Shown: in pieces, positions 1 to 7,648 of the stretch | Layout: every line of letters begins with the position of its first letter | Numbering within the stretch: the first letter of the stretch is position 1 | Origin: CAZVWW01 sp964631265 | GTDB lineage: Bacteria; Thermotogota; Thermotogae; MWEM01 | Reading direction: 5' to 3' | DNA: 10,415 nucleotides | NCBI GenBank assembly: GCA_964631265.1 | Contig: CAZVWW010000083.1 | Coordinates: forward strand, 1-10,415 | Notes under the pieces: generated by a model | The model's database searches: none | Told to the model about the DNA's origin: nothing | What the model saw: only the letters and a program-made list of their open reading frames with translations | Translations under genes and position numbers: made by a program

Positions 1-19
1 CTATCGGTCATCGAACGGA

Positions 20-48
20 AGTATAACATATGCATCCGGTTATGTCAA
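20..48 (-). promoter_or_regulatory. Near-consensus sigma70-type promoter reading out of the left edge
   Basis: Read on the minus strand, a perfect -35 box TTGACA (43-48) and a -10 box TATACT (20-25) are separated by exactly 17 bases. An A-rich run (49-56) lies just upstream of the -35 box, as in an UP element. The predicted start of transcription is near position 13, so the transcript leaves the window almost at once. The -35 box begins only 8 bases after the degV stop codon. The driven gene is unseen; promoters this close to consensus often serve tRNA, rRNA or other highly expressed genes, which is inference only. Confidence 0.72.
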
Positions 49-56
49 GCTTTTTT

Positions 57-920
57 CTATTCTGAGAGAGTGGATATACCGATCAGACCGACACCCGTGT
101 TGACGAGGAGAGAAGCGCTGATGTGGTCGGCGAATATCTTTTTGATACCGAATCCTTTGAGTGTTTCAATGATCTCATCGACCTTGTTCAGCGTACGATT
201 ATCGCTGCCCGTCCAGCCGATTCCTGCTATTCGGACATTCCCGCTTTTGATCGTTTCCGTGGCAAGCTCGATGACCTTTTTGTAGGCCTTTTTCAGGCCT
301 CTGGCCTTTGCGGCGGTGTAGTAGATGCCGTCATCGCCAACGGAGATAATCGGTTTCAAGTTCAGGACCTCTGCTATCGTCCCGCTCACCTTGCCGATTC
401 GGCCGCCTGCTTTCAGGTATTTCAGCGTGGGGATGGTAAAGAAAACCTTTGAGCTCCCGGGGATGAATTGATTAAGGCTATCCACGATTGTTTCATAGCC
501 CACTCCTTCATCGATCATCTCGGATGTCTTGGCGATGAGCACCCCGCTGCCGATCGAAACGCTTAATGTGTCCATGACCTCTATCCGGAGTGAATCGTTC
601 TCTTTCAACAGATCCTCGGCAACCAGACGGAAGACGTTGTGTGTTCCGCTGAGTTCACTGGAAAGGTTTAATGCTATGATGTCGTTGATGCCTTGATCTA
701 TGAGATTTTGAAACTTCTCTTTCACTTCATGGAATGATGGGAGCGATGTCTTTGGGAATCCGGATTTCATAAATTCAATGATCCTTTCCGTGTTTCCCTC
801 CTCCCGGTCTTTGATGACTTCATCTCCAAGCAGGACTTTGAGTTTCACCACTTGAACATACGCTTTATGCTTGACCTCATCTGGAACATCCGTTCCTGTA
901 TCACAAACTATGCCAATCAT
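57..920 (-). CDS. degV: DegV family fatty-acid-binding protein
   Basis: This 287-residue protein has the usual DegV length of about 280. DegV/FakB proteins bind a long-chain fatty acid and, where studied, present it to the kinase FakA for acyl-phosphate formation; they act in the cytosol. Recognisable features are the N-terminal DTGTD (residues 7-11, usually DS-x-x-D), the TSLPS motif (58-62) that lies at the lipid head-group site, SSELSGT (87-93), the stretch KYLKAGGRIGK (167-177) with LNLKPII (186-192), and a C-terminal loop near NTGVGLIGI. The ATG at 920 follows a strong GGAGGAG ribosome binding site. A hairpin with a U-rich tail separates it from ortB, so it may be transcribed by read-through or from a promoter I cannot see. 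No FakA gene is in the window, and I see no direct functional link to ornithine breakdown. The family call is firm; the exact ligand is unknown. Confidence 0.93.
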   Translation of the reverse strand: MIGIVCDTGTDVPDEVKHKAYVQVVKLKVLLGDEVIKDREEGNTERIIEFMKSGFPKTSLPSFHEVKEKFQNLIDQGINDIIALNLSSELSGTHNVFRLVAEDLLKENDSLRIEVMDTLSVSIGSGVLIAKTSEMIDEGVGYETIVDSLNQFIPGSSKVFFTIPTLKYLKAGGRIGKVSGTIAEVLNLKPIISVGDDGIYYTAAKARGLKKAYKKVIELATETIKSGNVRIAGIGWTGSDNRTLNKVDEIIETLKGFGIKKIFADHISASLLVNTGVGLIGISTLSE

Positions 921-929
921 CGTACTCCT

Positions 930-991
930 CCTTCACAAAACAAAATATCCGGGACTTTTGGGATTTCTTTTGCATCCGCAAAAGCCCGGAT
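930..991 (-). terminator. Compound hairpin with U-rich tail after ortB
   Basis: On the minus-strand transcript the outer stem pairs 985-991 with 947-953 (7 perfect base pairs, ATCCGGG/CCCGGAT). Inside it, the segment 978-984 (GCAAAAG on the plus strand) can pair with 967-973 to form a 7-bp hairpin with a 4-base loop. Part of it (979-984) can instead pair with 955-960, which extends the outer stem with one bulged base. The transcript then reads AUUUUGUUUUG, so a rho-independent terminator or attenuator between ortB and degV is likely. The structure sits in the 104-base gap between the two genes and ends just before the degV ribosome binding site. Confidence 0.6.
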
Positions 992-1024
992 CTGTTTCTA
1001 TTATTATGACGTTATTTTTTCCTT

Positions 1025-2428
1025 TTATGATTCAAGCTCTTTGATATAACGTTCGAGTTCTTCCCGGTTGGTATTGGCATCTTTTACCATGAAGTCCAGC
1101 TCCGTCTCGGAAAATGCCTTTTTGGAGTAAAGTTTCATGGCCTGCTTGACATAGGATTTTCTGACCTTTTCAAGCGGCATTTGAGTGTAATGCAGCTGTT
1201 TCGGATCCCCGGGGATCACAATCGCTTCACCGGGTTTGTTATCTTTGGGGTCCCCGTTGTATACCTTGACCCCGTTCTCCCGGGCGAAAGTCAGCTGGGC
1301 ACTCGGACATTTACCGGCTCCGGTGTATTCTGTTTCCTGAACAACGACGGTTTCGTTCTCATCCAGCTCTCTGGCGAGCGCGATAGCGGCACAAAGTGAT
1401 GTATTACCCGCCGGCCCTCTCTGCATGCCTTCCAACTGGGCCAGGAGTTCTGTCACGTAAAAGACCTCTCCCTGTGTGAGGATGAGATAACGGTCCATGT
1501 ATCTCAGTGCTCTTGCGGCGTTTCTCGGGACATCCGACCGGTCCGGGAAGGTGGCAAAGGGGATTCCGAATCCGGTATGACCTGTGGTAAAGGATTTTCG
1601 GTTGAAATCCGTGTCACTGGCCATGTGGAGTCCCGACAAATCCACACTGGCCGCAATCACCTTGGAACCTGAATCAGCCTTCAGCAAACCTCTGGCTGTT
1701 CCGGTTAGATTCCCGCCACCGGCATGGGTGACAATGACATAATCGGCGGGTTTTCCGGTCTTTTCTTTCATTTGACGGGTTAACTCGGTTCCGAGGGGTT
1801 CAACCCCGGCTATGCCAAATGGGGTGTAGAGCGAGGCGTTGAAATAGCCGGTCTCTTCGAGGAGCACTAAAAAATAATAGAAGAGTTCGGGTCCAACGGT
1901 TAGCTGAACGACTTCCGCCCCATAGCCCTCGCAGGCTCTGGCCTTTTCGACTATCTCGGGCTGGCCCACGCCCCGGCTGTCAAAGGTTTCCTGGACGATG
2001 ATACATTTCAGTCCTCTTTTCGCAGCCTGGGAGGCAACGGCAGCCCCGTAATTACCGCTTGTTGCGGCGATAACTCCCTTGTATCCTCTTTTTTTGGCCT
2101 CGTAAACACTGACACTGGCCCGGCGGTCTTTGTAGCTGCCCGACGGGTTGGCGGCCTCGTCTTTCAAAAAGATTCTGGCGCCTTTGCCCTTTTCGGAGAG
2201 GATTTTGACGAGACGGTTGATCTCCTTCAGTTCCACAAGTGGCGTGTTGCCGACCGAGGTCTCGCTCTGTATGGCCTTGACTTCGTCGAGTGTGTAACCG
2301 ACTTCATCCATCATCCTGTCGTAATCAAAGGCAATCCCCTCTTTTTCGTATCGACTGTAATCGATTCCGACGGCATTCTTCATGATCTCGTTCTTCCTTG
2401 ACATAACAGCCGAATAAGACATATCCAT
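1025..2428 (-). CDS. ortB: 2-amino-4-oxopentanoate thiolase, beta subunit OrtB
   Basis: This 467-residue PLP-dependent protein of fold type II is the catalytic subunit of 2-amino-4-oxopentanoate (2-amino-4-ketopentanoate) thiolase. With CoA it cleaves 2-amino-4-oxopentanoate to alanine and acetyl-CoA, the last step of oxidative ornithine degradation. The PLP lysine is Lys100 in GSYKDRRA. Substrate- and cofactor-loop motifs of the threonine-synthase-like fold are TSGNYGAA (123-130) and the phosphate-cup glycines AGGGN (236-240). Its start shares one base with the ortA stop (TAATG), which implies translational coupling and equal amounts of the two subunits. A GAAGGGAG ribosome binding site lies about 9 bases upstream. 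The identification rests on size, fold motifs and, above all, the adjacent ortA and ord. Taken alone it could be mistaken for a threonine synthase or a diaminopropionate ammonia-lyase relative. Confidence 0.93.
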   Translation of the reverse strand: MDMSYSAVMSRKNEIMKNAVGIDYSRYEKEGIAFDYDRMMDEVGYTLDEVKAIQSETSVGNTPLVELKEINRLVKILSEKGKGARIFLKDEAANPSGSYKDRRASVSVYEAKKRGYKGVIAATSGNYGAAVASQAAKRGLKCIIVQETFDSRGVGQPEIVEKARACEGYGAEVVQLTVGPELFYYFLVLLEETGYFNASLYTPFGIAGVEPLGTELTRQMKEKTGKPADYVIVTHAGGGNLTGTARGLLKADSGSKVIAASVDLSGLHMASDTDFNRKSFTTGHTGFGIPFATFPDRSDVPRNAARALRYMDRYLILTQGEVFYVTELLAQLEGMQRGPAGNTSLCAAIALARELDENETVVVQETEYTGAGKCPSAQLTFARENGVKVYNGDPKDNKPGEAIVIPGDPKQLHYTQMPLEKVRKSYVKQAMKLYSKKAFSETELDFMVKDANTNREELERYIKELES

Positions 2429-2739
2429 TATTTCGAGCTCCCTTCAAGGATTTTTCTGACTTTTGGTCCGATGTTTAACAGTTCGTTGATCGGTTTTCCA
2501 AAAGAGTGTTCATAAGCGGGTTCAATCCCCACCAGCGTGCCTTTAACCTGACGGCCGATGAAGGATTCGATGGTGACAGTTTCTCCGATGCTGGCTTCTG
2601 CATCCTTTAAAAAGCCGTTCAGCCACATCTCGAGGGGAACCTTCCGGGTATCCTCGGGGACTCTGGGGGATCGCTCACCCGCTTTTAGCAGTATGTTGTG
2701 AATCTTGACCCATTGTCCTTTTTTAGCGGTTTCCTGCAT
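2428..2739 (-). CDS. ortA: 2-amino-4-oxopentanoate thiolase, alpha subunit OrtA
   Basis: This 103-residue cytosolic protein matches the small subunit of 2-amino-4-oxopentanoate thiolase, normally about 100 residues and encoded just before ortB. The family has no known catalytic residues of its own and is needed for activity of the OrtAB complex. Visible traits are a basic N-terminus with WVKIHNILLKAGERSPRVPEDT (residues 10-31, with the conserved-looking GERSPRVPEDT), a middle stretch VTIESFIGRQVKGTLVG, and a C-terminal INELLNIGPKVRKIL. The ATG at 2739 lies 22 bases after the ord stop, with an AAGGGGG ribosome binding site about 9 bases ahead. The stop overlaps the ortB start by one base. Recognition rests on this sequence pattern together with its place between ord and ortB. 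Confidence 0.9.
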   Translation of the reverse strand: MQETAKKGQWVKIHNILLKAGERSPRVPEDTRKVPLEMWLNGFLKDAEASIGETVTIESFIGRQVKGTLVGIEPAYEHSFGKPINELLNIGPKVRKILEGSSK

Positions 2740-2761
2740 GGTTCAACGCCCCCTTCGGTGA

Positions 2762-3775
2762 TTATTCTTTGTCCTTTAATGCGATTGGAATCGGCAGATC
2801 GGCCATCGAGTAGAGACCGGGACGCCATTCGTTGATCACGGGAATCATGTTGCACGCGAGGGCCATGGTGCCCTTGCCGCCGGGAATCTCCGGTTTGATG
2901 GAGAGGTTGATGTTCGGGTCGCCTTCGATCTTGATGTAATCGCCGGTGTCAACGTCCTCGATCTCAGGCAGGATCTGTTGGGGGTGAATGAGTTCGATGA
3001 CAGCTTCGTCACCAATATAACCTTTTCCGGTGTGCCGGCAACCGGCGACCATACCGGGTTCTACCTTGACAACGTTGGTTTCCCGTTTTGTCTTAGAGAC
3101 GATGGGTTCTCTCTCCTCAACGATCTTATCCAGTTCCCATCCGAGATAATCGGCGATCATTCGGATGGACTGCTGAAACCCGATGTGTCCGACGATGGTG
3201 CCTTCTTCGATTCCCTTGTTGAATTCTTCAACCGTTGTACCGACACCCTGGGTCTCCATAACTGTCTTGCCGAACGGTGAGAGATCGTTAATCCGCTGTG
3301 CCTCTATTTTGTCAACCTTCAGACATGAACCGGTCATGTTCAGAACGAGCTGGTCGAAGACAAAGCCGGGGTTGACGCCTGTTCCGAGAACGGTTACCCC
3401 GTGTTTGTTGGCCATCTGATCGATAATCTCCGATTCCTCCGGATGATTGTAGAAAGGATAGGCCACTTCTTCTGCTATCGTGACAACATTAATATTCTTT
3501 TTGATGCTCTTGATAATCTGCGGAAAGACAACGGGCAGGAATGAGTGTGTTGCGATGACGACCAGATCGGGGTACGTCTCATCGAGCACCTTGTCCTCCT
3601 CGTTGGATATTGCGATGCCTGTTTCGTTTTTACCGAGAAAAGTACCCAGGTCTTTGCCCACCATTTCATCGTTTCGGTCGATGGCTCCGACTATCTCTAT
3701 TCCCTCTTTATCCAGTAAATTTTTGGCGATACCTGAGCCCATGGCTCCCAATCCCCATGTCACTACTCTGATCAT
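2762..3775 (-). CDS. ord: 2,4-diaminopentanoate dehydrogenase Ord
   Basis: This 337-residue cytosolic oxidoreductase oxidatively deaminates 2,4-diaminopentanoate to 2-amino-4-oxopentanoate with NAD(P)+, releasing ammonia. It precedes OrtAB in the ornithine pathway. The N-terminal Rossmann domain resembles dihydrodipicolinate reductase: beta strand and glycine loop WGLGAMGSG (residues 7-15), then VGAIDRND (29-36) after the second strand, DLVVIATHS (70-78), and GTGVNPGF (131-138) near the domain junction. The remaining half matches the C-terminal domain typical of this family. I chose the ATG at 3775 because an ideal GGAGGAG site stands 5-6 bases upstream and the Rossmann strand begins at residue 3. 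An in-frame upstream ATG at 3832 would add 19 residues encoded by the promoter and repeat region, and is unlikely. A promoter candidate and a tandem repeat sit just upstream, so ord-ortA-ortB can probably be expressed apart from the transporter. Confidence 0.93.
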   Translation of the reverse strand: MIRVVTWGLGAMGSGIAKNLLDKEGIEIVGAIDRNDEMVGKDLGTFLGKNETGIAISNEEDKVLDETYPDLVVIATHSFLPVVFPQIIKSIKKNINVVTIAEEVAYPFYNHPEESEIIDQMANKHGVTVLGTGVNPGFVFDQLVLNMTGSCLKVDKIEAQRINDLSPFGKTVMETQGVGTTVEEFNKGIEEGTIVGHIGFQQSIRMIADYLGWELDKIVEEREPIVSKTKRETNVVKVEPGMVAGCRHTGKGYIGDEAVIELIHPQQILPEIEDVDTGDYIKIEGDPNINLSIKPEIPGGKGTMALACNMIPVINEWRPGLYSMADLPIPIALKDKE

Positions 3776-3786
3776 TTTACTCCTCC

Positions 3787-3812
3787 TTCTGTGATTTGGT
3801 TTCTGTGATTTG
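3787..3812 (-). repeat. Tandem 12-base direct repeat in the ord leader
   Basis: Two perfect copies of CAAATCACAGAA (minus-strand reading) lie at 3801-3812 and 3787-3798, two bases apart, so the period is 14. The first begins at about the predicted transcription start and the second abuts the ord ribosome binding site. The placement suits a repressor operator or an RNA-binding site; no known regulator motif is recognised. Confidence 0.7.
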
Positions 3813-3818
3813 CAACTG

Positions 3819-3847
3819 ATTATAGCATACACTCAGGTCTTTTTTAA
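3819..3847 (-). promoter_or_regulatory. ord: Extended -10 promoter candidate for ord-ortA-ortB
   Basis: On the minus strand a perfect -10 box TATAAT (3819-3824) is preceded by TGC (3825-3827), giving an extended -10 element. A -35-like TTAAAA (3842-3847, 4 of 6 consensus bases) lies 17 bases upstream. Transcription would start near 3812, leaving a leader of about 36 bases before the ord ATG. The element sits wholly in the 85-base gap after dppF. I see no clear terminator for dppF, so read-through from the transporter genes is also possible. Confidence 0.7.
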
Positions 3848-3860
3848 GGCGGGTCAACGC

Positions 3861-4841
3861 TTAATCCTCAACGGCATGGCAGGCCACTTTTCGACTGTCT
3901 TTTTTCTGCTTCAACTTGGGCTCTTCACGCGTGCAGACCGGCATTTTTAATCGGCAACGGGGGGCAAAATAACACCCTTCGGGCGGGTTTAAAAGGCTCG
4001 GGACTTCACCGGTTGCCACGGCCCGGCTTCTTCGCTTTCTCGGATTAATTTTCGGGATTGACTTGAGCAGCATGGCCGTATAAGGGTGCAGCGGTTTTTC
4101 GAACAAGGCCTCCTTCGGGGATATCTCGACGATACGGCCCATGTACATGACCATGATCCGGTCGCATTGAAAACGGGCCACACTCAGGTCGTGAGTGATC
4201 AGAAGGAGGGTCAGGCTGTACTCCTTTTTGATGCCCTTGAGCAGGTTGAGGATCTGGGACTGCACCGAGACGTCGAGTGCTGATGTTGGCTCGTCGAGTA
4301 CGACGAAATCCGGGTCCACGATCAGAGAACGGGCTACTGCAACGCGCTGTCGTTGTCCGCCGGAGAACTCATGGGGATACCGGGACATGTGCTCGGTTTT
4401 GAGGCCGACCGATTCAAGTGTTTCAAGCACTCGTTTTCTGATGGCCTTCTGTTTGGTCTCGATACCGAATACTTTCAACGGCCGGCCGAGGATGTCGTTG
4501 ATTGTCATTCTCGGATTTAAGGAGGAGAAGGGGTCTTGAAAGACCATCTGGATCTCTTTCCGGATCGGCTTGAAGGCCTTCTTGGATAACCCGAGGATAT
4601 TCTTTGAACGATACTTGAGTTGACCCGAAGTGGCCGGGAGCAGTCCGGCAATGATCCGTCCCATGGTTGTCTTGCCGCATCCCGATTCGCCGACAAGTCC
4701 GATGGTCTCCCCCTCTTGTATGTTGAGCGTTACCCGGTCCACCGCCCGGATCTTCTGCTCTTTCTTAAAGAGTCCCACCCGGACATCGAATTCTTTGGTC
4801 AGTGATTCTATTTCAAAGAGTTGACTTGCGCTCATACTCAT
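3861..4841 (-). CDS. dppF: Peptide-type ABC importer ATPase, DppF/OppF-like
   Basis: This 326-residue cytosolic ATPase is one of the two nucleotide-binding subunits of a nickel/peptide (Dpp/Opp) family importer. It has Walker A GESGCGKT (residues 51-58), Q-loop Gln102, the signature FSGGQRQR (159-166), Walker B ending in Glu184, and switch His217. The C-terminal oligopeptide-transporter extension carries four cysteines (290, 296, 303, 321); equivalent cysteines have been reported to bind an iron-sulphur cluster in Dpp/Opp structures. The start overlaps the dppD stop by four bases (ATGA), so the two ATPases are translationally coupled. A second ATG six bases further in is an alternative start. 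The signature begins FSGG rather than LSGG, which is common in the OppF branch. Substrate cannot be read from this subunit; the downstream ord-ortAB genes suggest a role in feeding amino-acid catabolism. Confidence 0.94.
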   Translation of the reverse strand: MSMSASQLFEIESLTKEFDVRVGLFKKEQKIRAVDRVTLNIQEGETIGLVGESGCGKTTMGRIIAGLLPATSGQLKYRSKNILGLSKKAFKPIRKEIQMVFQDPFSSLNPRMTINDILGRPLKVFGIETKQKAIRKRVLETLESVGLKTEHMSRYPHEFSGGQRQRVAVARSLIVDPDFVVLDEPTSALDVSVQSQILNLLKGIKKEYSLTLLLITHDLSVARFQCDRIMVMYMGRIVEISPKEALFEKPLHPYTAMLLKSIPKINPRKRRSRAVATGEVPSLLNPPEGCYFAPRCRLKMPVCTREEPKLKQKKDSRKVACHAVED

Positions 4842-5815
4842 GCGTCACCCCCGTACGGATTGTGGCAGGCTGTAAAGTGCTCTTTGTCAAGTTCTCTCAT
4901 TTGTGGCACAATACTTTTACATTTCTCGAGGGCTCTTTCGCATCTTGGATGAAAACGACATCCCGATGGCGGGTCCAGAAGATTCGGGACCTTACCCGGA
5001 ATGGTGCTCAGTGCCTCGATGGTCTTCTCAACAGGCGGGATTGCCCTTAGCAGTCCGTGTGAATAGGGGTGCAGGGGTTTTTCAAACACATCGTATATGC
5101 TGGCAAACTCAACAACCGTTCCGCCGTACATCACGGCGACCATATCACAGATCTCGGCCACCACCCCGAAGTCGTGGGTGATGAGGATGACGCTGACCCC
5201 GAGATTTTCACGCATCTCAAGCAGCAGGGCGAGTATCTGGTCCTGTGTGGTAACGTCCAGGGCCGTTGTGGGCTCGTCAGCGATGAGCATATCGGCCTCG
5301 CATGAAAGCGCCGTTGCGATCATCACACGCTGCCGCATGCCGCCTGACAACTCATGGGGGTATTTGTCCAACACCATTTCCGGGTCCGGTATTCTCACCA
5401 GATCGAGCATCTCCTTCGCCCGTTTTTCTGCCTTTTTTCTCTTCACACGGTCATGGAATATGATGACATCACTCATCTGTTCCCGGATTTTAAAGACGGG
5501 ATTCAACGCTGTCATCGGTTCCTGGAAGATCATTGAAATCTTCTTTCCCCTGATCTTTCTCAACTCTTCGTTAGACTTTTTCAGGAGGTCCTCGCCCTCA
5601 AACAGGATCTCCCCGTTTTCGATTCGTCCGGGGGGCTGGGGCAGGATCTGGTTCACCGTTGAGGCGGTCACGGACTTGCCCGATCCCGTCTCGCCAATGA
5701 TACCGAGTATCTGTTTCTTTCTGAGATAGAACGAGACGTTCTCAAGTGCCTGAACAACGCCTTCTTCCGTATCAAACTGTACTTTGAGATCTTTGACTTC
5801 CAATAGTTTGTCCAT
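4838..5815 (-). CDS. dppD: Peptide-type ABC importer ATPase, DppD/OppD-like
   Basis: This 325-residue ATPase pairs with the DppF-like subunit to drive import. Motifs: Walker A GETGSGKS (residues 41-48), Q-loop Gln98 in FQEPMTALNP, signature LSGGMRQR (156-163), Walker B ending in Glu181, and switch His214. The GMRQR form of the signature and the four C-terminal cysteines (286, 292, 299, 317) are typical of the OppD/DppD branch. I prefer the ATG at 5815 over an in-frame GTG at 5824. The ATG has AGGTGATC correctly spaced upstream, whereas the GTG lies inside that ribosome binding site. The gene begins 5 bases after the dppC stop and overlaps dppF by four bases, so it belongs to one operon with both. 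A 210-codon open frame runs antisense through it but is a shadow. Confidence 0.94.
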   Translation of the reverse strand: MDKLLEVKDLKVQFDTEEGVVQALENVSFYLRKKQILGIIGETGSGKSVTASTVNQILPQPPGRIENGEILFEGEDLLKKSNEELRKIRGKKISMIFQEPMTALNPVFKIREQMSDVIIFHDRVKRKKAEKRAKEMLDLVRIPDPEMVLDKYPHELSGGMRQRVMIATALSCEADMLIADEPTTALDVTTQDQILALLLEMRENLGVSVILITHDFGVVAEICDMVAVMYGGTVVEFASIYDVFEKPLHPYSHGLLRAIPPVEKTIEALSTIPGKVPNLLDPPSGCRFHPRCERALEKCKSIVPQMRELDKEHFTACHNPYGGDA

Positions 5816-5820
5816 CCGGA

Positions 5821-6693
5821 TCACCTGTCTTTCATTCTCGGATTCAGCACTTCGTTCAGACCGTCTCCGAAGAAGTTAAATCCCATGACCGTAATAAAGA
5901 TTGCGATACCGGGAAAAATCCCCGTGTGAGGTGCTATGCGCAGATAATCCCTGGCGATGCTCAGATCGGTTCCCCATTCCGGTGTCGGCGGCTGTATCCC
6001 CAGACCAAGAAAACCAAGTCCTGAAATGATCAGGATCGCATAAGCGATTCGCAGGGTTCCCTGGACGATAACGGGACTGAGGCTGTTGGGGAGTATGTAG
6101 CGCATCAGGATACTCATCTCGCTTTCGCCGGAAAGCCGGGCCGCATCGACGTATTCCTTTGATTTTTCGCTCATCACACTGCCTCTGGCGATTCTTGCGA
6201 ACTGGGGAAGGGAATAGATGGTGATCGCCGCGACGAGATTGCCTCTTCCCGAACCGAGTATGGCCATTATCGCAATCGCCAGGAGAATATCGGGAAAAGA
6301 GAGCAGGATATCAAAAAAACGCATGATCACTTCGTCTAAAAACCCTCCAAAGAACGCTGCAATGGCACCGAGCAGTACACCGATGATACTCGATATGACA
6401 ACCGCCGTGAATGATATGCTGAGTGATACACGGGCTCCCCATATGATCCGGCTCAGGATGTCCCGGCCGTAGATGTCTGTACCGAACCAGTGGTCCTTGC
6501 TCGGGCCTGTCAGACTGTTGTAAAGGTCCTGAGTCTCCGGGGCATAGGGGGATATCACGGGTGCGAGAAAAGCGATAACGACAACGGCAAAGACGATAAA
6601 AGCGCCGATGGCAGCCATCCTGTTTTTCCTGATCCGCCGCCATATAATCGCCAACGAATTCTGTCTTCTGATCCTGGCTTTGGTCTGCATCAT
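5821..6693 (-). CDS. dppC: Peptide-type ABC importer permease, DppC/OppC-like
   Basis: This 290-residue inner-membrane permease begins with a basic cytosolic segment (RIRRQNSLAIIWRRIRKNR, about residues 8-26), as usual for DppC. A first membrane helix follows at about 29-49. Next comes a periplasmic part with the family motif HWFGTDIYGRDILSR (68-82), then further helices in two groups. The EAA-type coupling loop contacting the ATPases is recognisable around 181-210 (YVDAARLSGESEM then ILPNSLSPV). LGFLGLGIQPPTPEWG (226-241) is a strong DppC hallmark. The start overlaps the dppB stop by four bases, and AAGGAGG stands five bases upstream. There are two consecutive ATG codons (6693 and 6690), so the start could shift by one residue. 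Confidence 0.94.
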   Translation of the reverse strand: MMQTKARIRRQNSLAIIWRRIRKNRMAAIGAFIVFAVVVIAFLAPVISPYAPETQDLYNSLTGPSKDHWFGTDIYGRDILSRIIWGARVSLSISFTAVVISSIIGVLLGAIAAFFGGFLDEVIMRFFDILLSFPDILLAIAIMAILGSGRGNLVAAITIYSLPQFARIARGSVMSEKSKEYVDAARLSGESEMSILMRYILPNSLSPVIVQGTLRIAYAILIISGLGFLGLGIQPPTPEWGTDLSIARDYLRIAPHTGIFPGIAIFITVMGFNFFGDGLNEVLNPRMKDR

Positions 6694-7610
6694 TTCTGCC
6701 TCCTTAATCGCGGATCAATCACCGCATACAGGATATCCACACCGAGGTTGACAAAGACAAAGGTCATTGCAATCAGCAGTATGCCCGACTGAACCAGGGG
6801 ATAATCTCTTGTGAAAATGGATTGCACCACCAGCCTGCCAAGGCCCGGCCAGCCGAAGACACTCTCGGTGAGAACGGCCCCGCCCAGCATATATCCGAAT
6901 TGAAGACCGATAACGGTTATAACCGGTATCAGCGCATTTCTCAGGGCATACTTGTAGATCACATACTTTCTCGGAAGCCCGTTGGAGATAGCGGTCTTGA
7001 TATAATCCTGATTCACCACCTCGAGCATGCTGGCCCGCGTCATTCGGGCAATGATAGCCGATGTGGGCAAGGCGAGTGTGATACCCGGAAGGATAAAACT
7101 CATAAACCCGTCTTTGCCACCGGCCGGGAACCACTGTATCATGACCGCAAACCCGATGATTAGCAGCAGACCGAGCCAGAAGATGGGCATGGAAACCCCG
7201 ACGAGCGAGAAGCCCATGGAGAGATTGTCAATCCAGGTGTCTTTATGCGTTGATGCGACGATTCCGAAGAGGAGACCGCTGACCGTGGCGATCAGAATGG
7301 CAAAGGCGGCCAGTTGCATGGTATTCCAGAATCGTGGACTGATCTCGCTGATCACCGGTTGCTGAGAACTGATCGATCTCAACTGTCCGTTGAAGATACC
7401 GGTCACAAACATCCAGTACTGTTGTAAAAGGGGCTCATCAAGACCAAACTCGGACCGGATGACCTTGATATCCTCAAGTGTCGCCCCCTGCCCCGCAATC
7501 ACACGGGCCGGATCCCCCGGAATCAGATGGAGCAGGAAAAAGCTCAACAACGAAACGCCGATGAGAATGGGAATGATCAGCAGCAGTCTTCGTAAAAAAT
7601 AGTTATTCAT
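6690..7610 (-). CDS. dppB: Peptide-type ABC importer permease, DppB/OppB-like
   Basis: This 306-residue inner-membrane permease has the layout of DppB. The N-terminus YFLRRLLLIIPILIGVSLL is directly followed by FFLLHLIPGDPA (residues 24-35, a family hallmark). Further helices lie at about 98-118, 133-155, 171-188, 228-250 and 275-297. The EAA-type loop lies around 203-230 (YIKTAISNGLPRK then YALRNALIPV), followed by VFGWPGLGRL (251-260). The protein ends YAVIDPRLRRQK, also typical. I chose the ATG at 7610 because GAGGTGA lies about 6 bases ahead; an in-frame GTG at 7619 falls within that site. Together with DppC it forms the transmembrane path. It is separated from dppA by a hairpin and overlaps dppC by four bases, suggesting lower expression than the binding protein but tight coupling to the remaining transporter genes. 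Confidence 0.94.
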   Translation of the reverse strand: MNNYFLRRLLLIIPILIGVSLLSFFLLHLIPGDPARVIAGQGATLEDIKVIRSEFGLDEPLLQQYWMFVTGIFNGQLRSISSQQPVISEISPRFWNTMQLAAFAILIATVSGLLFGIVASTHKDTWIDNLSMGFSLVGVSMPIFWLGLLLIIGFAVMIQWFPAGGKDGFMSFILPGITLALPTSAIIARMTRASMLEVVNQDYIKTAISNGLPRKYVIYKYALRNALIPVITVIGLQFGYMLGGAVLTESVFGWPGLGRLVVQSIFTRDYPLVQSGILLIAMTFVFVNLGVDILYAVIDPRLRRQK

Positions 7611-7648
7611 CCAGTTCACCTCATTTCAACAAATGGTGAAAATTATTA

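Noticed and set aside
123..452. Plus-strand open frames opposite degV
   Set aside because: They overlap a clear family member on the other strand, and none has a ribosome binding site or recognisable domain.
1025..2428. Threonine synthase as the product
   Set aside because: The PLP fold is shared, but the adjacent ortA and ord and the N-terminal region fit the thiolase beta subunit; no threonine-pathway gene is nearby.
3776..3832. N-terminal extension of ord by 19 residues
   Set aside because: The extension would be encoded by the tandem repeat and leader. A strong ribosome binding site and the start of the Rossmann strand support the internal ATG at 3775.
5097..5729. Open frame of 210 codons on the plus strand, antisense to dppD
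   Set aside because: It lies entirely within a well-conserved ATPase gene, has low-complexity Ser/Arg/Ile-rich composition, shows no recognisable domain, and is explained by the codon use of the real gene.
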